Shown here: one piece after another, positions 60,498 through 64,000 of the stretch
Position numbering within the stretch: the first letter of the stretch is position 1
How the letters are laid out: each line of letters begins with the position of its first letter
Assembly (NCBI GenBank): GCA_903865435.1
Contig: CAIPJS010000077.1
Location: 20,526 to 84,525 of the forward strand
Origin: an uncultured Bacteroidota bacterium
Lineage (GTDB): Bacteria > Bacteroidota > Bacteroidia > Chitinophagales > Chitinophagaceae
Direction of reading: 5' to 3'
DNA length: 64,000 nt
Made by a program: the position numbers and the translations under genes
The notes under the pieces: model-generated
What the model was told of the DNA's origin: nothing
What the model saw: only the letters and a program-made list of their open reading frames with translations
Database searches by the model: none

Positions 60498-61622
60498 TTA
60501 TACAAGTGGCGAGAAGCTTGGAATTAAGTGACCACTTTGAATGATACCTCCTGCCACTACATCATCGCCCTCGTAAAAAACGGCACTTTGCCCAGGCGCA
60601 ATGCTTTTTACATTTTCGTAAAATCTTGCTTGTATGCCATTATTGGTATTGGATAAAGTACATAGGGCACCTTCATCTTTGTATCTAATTTTAGCCATCA
60701 GTTCCATCTCATCCGCTACATGATCGTATTTGATCCAATTTAATTTAGCAACCATCATGTCATTTTGGTCCAAATCATTTTCATCTCCAATCACTACTTC
60801 ATTTTTTATTGGATCGATAGATACTACATAAGCGGGTTTGCCCAATGCAATCTCTAAACCTTTTCTTTGTCCAATCGTATAAAATGGGTAGCCCTTGTGT
60901 TTGCCCAATCTTTTTCCCTTGGTGTCTAAGAACCATCCTCCATTTACTTTTTCTTCCAATCCATCCACACGTCTTTTTAAAAATCCACGGTAATCATTGT
61001 CAGGCACAAAACAAATTTCATAGCTCTCGCTTTTTTTAGCCAGCTCGGGATAGCCCATATCAATCGCCATTTGTTTGATGTCTTTTTTATGCATGCCACC
61101 TAATGGTAAAATTGTTCTACTTAATAAATCCTGATCCACGCCCCATAAAACATAACTCTGATCCTTGGTGCTGTCCAAACCTTTAGAAATTACATAACGG
61201 CCATTGGTATGTTGACGCACTTTAGCATAATGCCCTGTGGCAATATAATCACAACCCAATGCGTCCGCTCTTTTTAATAAGGCCCTCCATTTAATATGCG
61301 TATTGCACATCACACAGGGATTGGGCGTGCGGCCTGCTAAATATTCTTCTACAAAATTTTCAATGACAAAGTCACCGAATTCATCTCTTATGTCTAAAAT
61401 ATAATGTGGGAAGCCATTGTTTACTGCCGCCAAACGGGCATCATTGAAAGAATCAATATTGCAACAACCAGTTTCTTTTCCGTTGGCATTGCTGGTAGCA
61501 TAATCCCAGGTTTTCATGGTAATGCCTATTACTTCGTAGCCTTCGTTGTGTAGCATTAAAGCTGCTACAGTGCTATCGATACCGCCGCTCATTGCGACTA
61601 AAACCTTTCCTTTCTTGCTCAT
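60498..61622 (-). CDS. mnmA: tRNA-specific 2-thiouridylase MnmA
   Basis: A 374-residue enzyme putting sulfur on U34 of Lys, Glu and Gln tRNAs. The N-terminal ATP pyrophosphatase P-loop is VLVAMSGGIDSTVAALM; the catalytic cysteines are in TPNPCVMCNTHIKW and SYEICFVPDNDYRGFL. The start is ATG 61622 (MSKKGKVLVAM): the track start 61667 lies at a TACTTTTG promoter box. The C-terminal beta-barrel domain is complete. The sulfur carrier proteins are not in the window. Confidence 0.95.
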   Translation of the reverse strand: MSKKGKVLVAMSGGIDSTVAALMLHNEGYEVIGITMKTWDYATSNANGKETGCCNIDSFNDARLAAVNNGFPHYILDIRDEFGDFVIENFVEEYLAGRTPNPCVMCNTHIKWRALLKRADALGCDYIATGHYAKVRQHTNGRYVISKGLDSTKDQSYVLWGVDQDLLSRTILPLGGMHKKDIKQMAIDMGYPELAKKSESYEICFVPDNDYRGFLKRRVDGLEEKVNGGWFLDTKGKRLGKHKGYPFYTIGQRKGLEIALGKPAYVVSIDPIKNEVVIGDENDLDQNDMMVAKLNWIKYDHVADEMELMAKIRYKDEGALCTLSNTNNGIQARFYENVKSIAPGQSAVFYEGDDVVAGGIIQSGHLIPSFSPLV

Positions 61623-61653
61623 AGTGTTTGGCCAGTTAAAAGTTGGCTTGGCA

Positions 61654-61661
61654 CAAAAGTA
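61654..61661 (-). promoter_or_regulatory. -7 box of mnmA
   Basis: Minus-strand TACTTTTG, a perfect TAnnTTTG match, about 31 nt upstream of ATG 61622; it overlaps the N-terminal codons of the longer ORF-track start. Confidence 0.4.
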
Positions 61662-61782
61662 ATTCATCTTTACTAAATGGCAGAATGTTCATAAAATGAG
61701 TCAGGCTTTTCAGTTCAAAATTCTAAAAAATACTATCTTCACTTTCAAACAATGATTCAATAAAACGACTAAAACACAGAAA

Positions 61783-62226
61783 ATGATCAAGCTACAAGTA
61801 ATCGGAAATTTGGGTAAAGATGCCCTAGTGAACAATGTAAATGGCAAAACTGTCATTAATTTTAATGTCGCCCACACAGAACGTTATAAAGATGCGCAAG
61901 GCAATCAAAAAGATAGAACTACTTGGGTGGATTGTTCTTATTGGACCGATCGCACAGCGGTTGCTCCTTATTTAAAAAAAGGAACTCAAGTATATGTAGA
62001 AGGAACGCCAGATGTAAGATCTTACACCACTGCTGATGGAAGAAATGGTGCTTCATTAACATTACGTATTGTTTCTGTGCAATTGTTAGGTGCTAAACCT
62101 TCAGGAACTGGAAGCAATGATGCAGCTGGAAATCCAGCAGATCAAAATACAGGTAACAGTTACAATCCTTCTGCAGCAAGCGCAGGGGGGAACGATGAAG
62201 CTGCTGTAGATGATTTGCCATTTTAG
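61783..62226 (+). CDS. ssb: Single-stranded DNA-binding protein
   Basis: A 147-residue OB-fold protein coating single-stranded DNA in replication and repair. The fold segments VIGNLGKDALVNNVNGKTV, TTWVDCSYW and GTQVYVEGTPDVRSYTTADG are present, then a flexible Gly/Asn/Ser-rich linker and the acidic tip DDLPF, which binds repair and replication partners. It is monocistronic, followed by a small hairpin terminator. A second paralogue may exist elsewhere. Confidence 0.95.
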   Translation: MIKLQVIGNLGKDALVNNVNGKTVINFNVAHTERYKDAQGNQKDRTTWVDCSYWTDRTAVAPYLKKGTQVYVEGTPDVRSYTTADGRNGASLTLRIVSVQLLGAKPSGTGSNDAAGNPADQNTGNSYNPSAASAGGNDEAAVDDLPF

Positions 62227-62272
62227 ATTCCTACTCAATCAATAGACTAACATTAGTTTGCAATTAGTTTTT

Positions 62273-62304
62273 AAAATAAGGGCATTTAATTGCCCTATTT
62301 TACT
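62273..62304 (+). terminator. Intrinsic terminator of ssb
   Basis: AAATAAGGGCA / TGCCCTATTT hairpin with one bulged A, followed by a weak T-run. It is close to the aspartate kinase promoter. Confidence 0.55.
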
Positions 62305-62322
62305 ATTGCCTATTTACCTTTG
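62290..62322 (+). promoter_or_regulatory. Promoter of the aspartate kinase gene
   Basis: TTG (62290-62292), 22 nt, TACCTTTG (62315-62322), a perfect TAnnTTTG box, with the ATG 20 nt downstream. Confidence 0.45.
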
Positions 62323-62342
62323 AGCCTTGAAAAAAAAGTGCA

Positions 62343-63662
62343 ATGAAAATAATGAAGTTTGGGGGAACAAGTGTGGGCAAGCCTGGGCGCATGCATCAAG
62401 TTTCTCAATTAATTACTAGAGATAATGAACCAACTATTGTAGTACTAAGTGCATTAAGTGGTACAACCAATGCATTAGTAGAAATAAGTAAGAGCCTAGG
62501 GTCAGCTGATAAAAAAGCAGCTACAGAAAAAGTAGAAGTACTAGAGAAACAATATCGTGCTTTTATACTTGAATTACTTTCTGGAGAAGCATTGCGCGAA
62601 AAGGCCAATGAAATTATTACGGAGCATTTTGAATTTTTAAAGATTACACAGAAGATTTCTTTAAGCGATGCATTGAATAAAGATATTTTGGCGCAAGGGG
62701 AATTAATGAGTACCAAACTTTTTTCTTTGTATTTAGAACAAGAAAAAATTGAGCACGCATTATTGCCTGCATTAGATTTTATGCAATTGGATTTGAATGA
62801 TGAACCCGATTTAGTGGCCATCGCAGAAAAAATAAAAAAAGTTTTAGCAGCACATCCTACTTCTAATTTATTTATAACGCAGGGTTATATTTGTCGCAAT
62901 GCAAAAGGCGAAGTGGACAATTTAAAAAGAGGAGGCAGTGATTATACTGCTTCACTTATTGCTGCAGCTGTTCATGCAAGTGTTTGTGAAATTTGGACTG
63001 ACATTGATGGCATGCATAATAATGATCCTAGAGTGGTAGAGAAGACAGTGGCCATTGAGCAATTAAGCTTTGATGAAGCTGCGGAGTTGGCCTATTTTGG
63101 TGCTAAAATTTTACATCCTACTTGTATTTGGCCTGCTCAACAAGAAAACATTCCAGTTCGATTGTTAAATACCATGGAACCAACTGCCGCAGGAACCGTA
63201 ATTAAAAAAGAAGCGGGTAGTGTGGGCGTAAAAGCAGTGGCTGCCAAAGACAATATCATTGCTATAAAAATTAAAAGTAGTAGAATGTTATTGGCTTATG
63301 GGTTTTTAAGAAAAATATTTGAAGTATTTGAGAAGTATAAGACACCCATTGATATGATTACTACTTCGGAAGTAGCGGTTTCTGTTACGATTGATACAGA
63401 TGTACATCTTCATGAAATTATTGCAGAGCTGAACTTAATTGCTTTAGTAGAAGTAGAGAAAAATCAAACTATTGTTTCTATTGTAGGAAATGAAATTGCA
63501 CAAACAGAATCGGTGCTTAAAAAATTATTTGATGCCATCGATGAAGTACCTGTGACGATGGTAAGTTATGGAGGAAGCCATCATAATATTAGTTTATTAG
63601 TTCCAAGCGCTTACAAGACTAAAACATTGCAATTGGTCAATAAGGGGCTGTTTAATTTATAG
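62343..63662 (+). CDS. lysC: Aspartate kinase (monofunctional)
   Basis: A 439-residue kinase making aspartyl phosphate, first step to lysine, threonine and methionine. The N-terminus KIMKFGGTSVGKPGRM is the kinase signature; the substrate loop appears as RGGSDYTASLIAAAV and WTDIDGMHNNDPRVV. Two ACT domains follow (about residues 300-439), allowing feedback control by end products. No homoserine dehydrogenase domain is fused. metX and metZ in this window use a downstream product, homoserine. A terminator follows 168 nt later. Confidence 0.94.
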   Translation: MKIMKFGGTSVGKPGRMHQVSQLITRDNEPTIVVLSALSGTTNALVEISKSLGSADKKAATEKVEVLEKQYRAFILELLSGEALREKANEIITEHFEFLKITQKISLSDALNKDILAQGELMSTKLFSLYLEQEKIEHALLPALDFMQLDLNDEPDLVAIAEKIKKVLAAHPTSNLFITQGYICRNAKGEVDNLKRGGSDYTASLIAAAVHASVCEIWTDIDGMHNNDPRVVEKTVAIEQLSFDEAAELAYFGAKILHPTCIWPAQQENIPVRLLNTMEPTAAGTVIKKEAGSVGVKAVAAKDNIIAIKIKSSRMLLAYGFLRKIFEVFEKYKTPIDMITTSEVAVSVTIDTDVHLHEIIAELNLIALVEVEKNQTIVSIVGNEIAQTESVLKKLFDAIDEVPVTMVSYGGSHHNISLLVPSAYKTKTLQLVNKGLFNL

Positions 63663-63830
63663 TAGATTACTTATAGAAGCTAATGTAATTAGATTACGCT
63701 CGCTCTCCGCTGTGCATGACGCTAAAAACGACTAAGTTCATCTAAAATTGTGAACTCGCTTCGCTCAAACATGCACAATTTTTTAACGCTATGCACAGAT
63801 GGTCGCGATGAATTAATATAGGCTACAAAA

Positions 63831-63862
63831 AAACCCCCTCGAGAGAATCGGGGGGCTTTTTT
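63831..63862 (+). terminator. Intrinsic terminator near the window end
   Basis: CCCCC-T-CGA / TCG-GGGGG stem with a bulged T, loop GAGAA and a T-run, plus a preceding A-tract. It may serve the aspartate kinase gene or an unseen RNA. Confidence 0.75.
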
Positions 63863-63892
63863 ATATAGTTCACTTAAAAAAATCAATTAGAT

Positions 63893-63992
63893 AAATAGTG
63901 GAAAAATCATTAGAGTGTTATTTATTTAATCCTATTTTTAAAATATGGATTAAATAAATAGTAAAAAAATCTTAAGCGTATTATTTATTTAA
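63893..63992. repeat. Degenerate ~37-bp direct repeat, offset 63 bp
   Basis: AAATAGTGGAAAAATCATTAG... (63893-63929) and AAATAGTAAAAAAATCTTAAG... (63956-63992) both end TTATTTATTTAA. Between them lies a perfect 14-bp inverted repeat (TATTTATTTAATCC 63919-63932 with 63947-63960). Confidence 0.7.
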
Positions 63993-64000
63993 ATTTATAT

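Larger units (their letters stand above)
63663..64000. other. AT-rich intergenic end of the window with multiple repeats
   Basis: A 338-bp stretch with no supported gene. It holds an imperfect inverted repeat (CTGTGCATGACGCTAAAAA at 63710-63728 with 63779-63798), a nested perfect 9-bp stem (AAAATTGTG 63744-63752 with CACAATTTT 63774-63782), a terminator, and the two repeats listed separately. The GC-rich island around 63690-63800 stands out from its flanks and could be a structured RNA or a REP-like element. Confidence 0.6.

Noticed and set aside
62405-62821. Minus-strand 138-aa ORF
   Set aside because: Cysteine- and serine-rich reverse shadow of the aspartate kinase gene.

Overview
The window is a chromosomal segment of an AT-rich Bacteroidota genome, most likely family Chitinophagaceae. 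The sequence evidence is a SusC/SusD pair, several TAnnTTTG-type -7 promoter boxes with no clear Shine-Dalgarno sites, lipoproteins with Bacteroidota-style lipoboxes, a Tat-exported sugar isomerase-like protein, and a VCBS/ASPIC lipoprotein next to a vanadium haloperoxidase-like protein. The family-level placement is inference; no 16S rRNA gene is present. I see no insertion sequence, prophage or CRISPR array.

Layout. 0-4 kb: peroxiredoxin, an intergenic array of hairpins containing a 92-bp duplication, an RlmI-type rRNA methyltransferase, and grpE-dnaJ. 4-12.5 kb: mostly minus-strand housekeeping genes (hpt, glucosaminidase/LysM, O-methyltransferase, sodium symporter, FAD oxidase, deoxynucleoside kinase, trpS), plus a plus-strand LOG-family gene. 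12.5-25.3 kb: recG, pepP, pssA, purS, rsmI, an M1 peptidase, rsmG, a family 2 glycosyltransferase, tgt, an LptF/G permease, a mitochondrial-type citrate synthase and tRNA-Ala(GGC). 25.3-27.7 kb: a TonB-dependent-receptor-like outer membrane protein.

27.8-42.6 kb is the most interesting part. The minus-strand 5-oxoprolinase genes occur in two pieces: pxpC-pxpA-NRAMP-like (27.8-30.6 kb) and pxpB-TSUP (41.1-42.6 kb). Between them lies a 10-kb plus-strand block of susC, susD, a giant FG-GAP/ASPIC lipoprotein and a vanadium-haloperoxidase-type lipoprotein. The block looks like a polysaccharide-utilisation-type locus inserted into a pxp operon.

42.8-51.1 kb is a second carbohydrate region: GH30 and GH3 glycosidases, a Nudix/winged-helix regulator of the NrtR/AraR type, a Tat-exported sugar isomerase-like protein, a Gfo/Idh/MocA oxidoreductase and an MFS permease. 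51.2-54.2 kb holds metZ, an OsmC protein, metX and a small membrane protein gene missed by the ORF track. 54.2-63.7 kb holds surE, a small membrane protein and lpxB, an XRE/S24 regulator with three tandem palindromes at its promoter, guaA, rpsT, an NSUN/RsmB-type methyltransferase, mnmA, ssb and aspartate kinase. The window ends in an AT-rich intergenic stretch with a terminator and several inverted and direct repeats.

Recurring themes are TAnnTTTG boxes exactly 4 nt upstream of several ATGs (candidate leaderless mRNAs), a 14-mer (CTCTAATGATTTTT) repeated near terminators and at the far end of the window, and several ORF-track starts that should be moved downstream (grpE, trpS, recG, GT2, citrate synthase, susC, bglX, metX, surE, guaA, mnmA).
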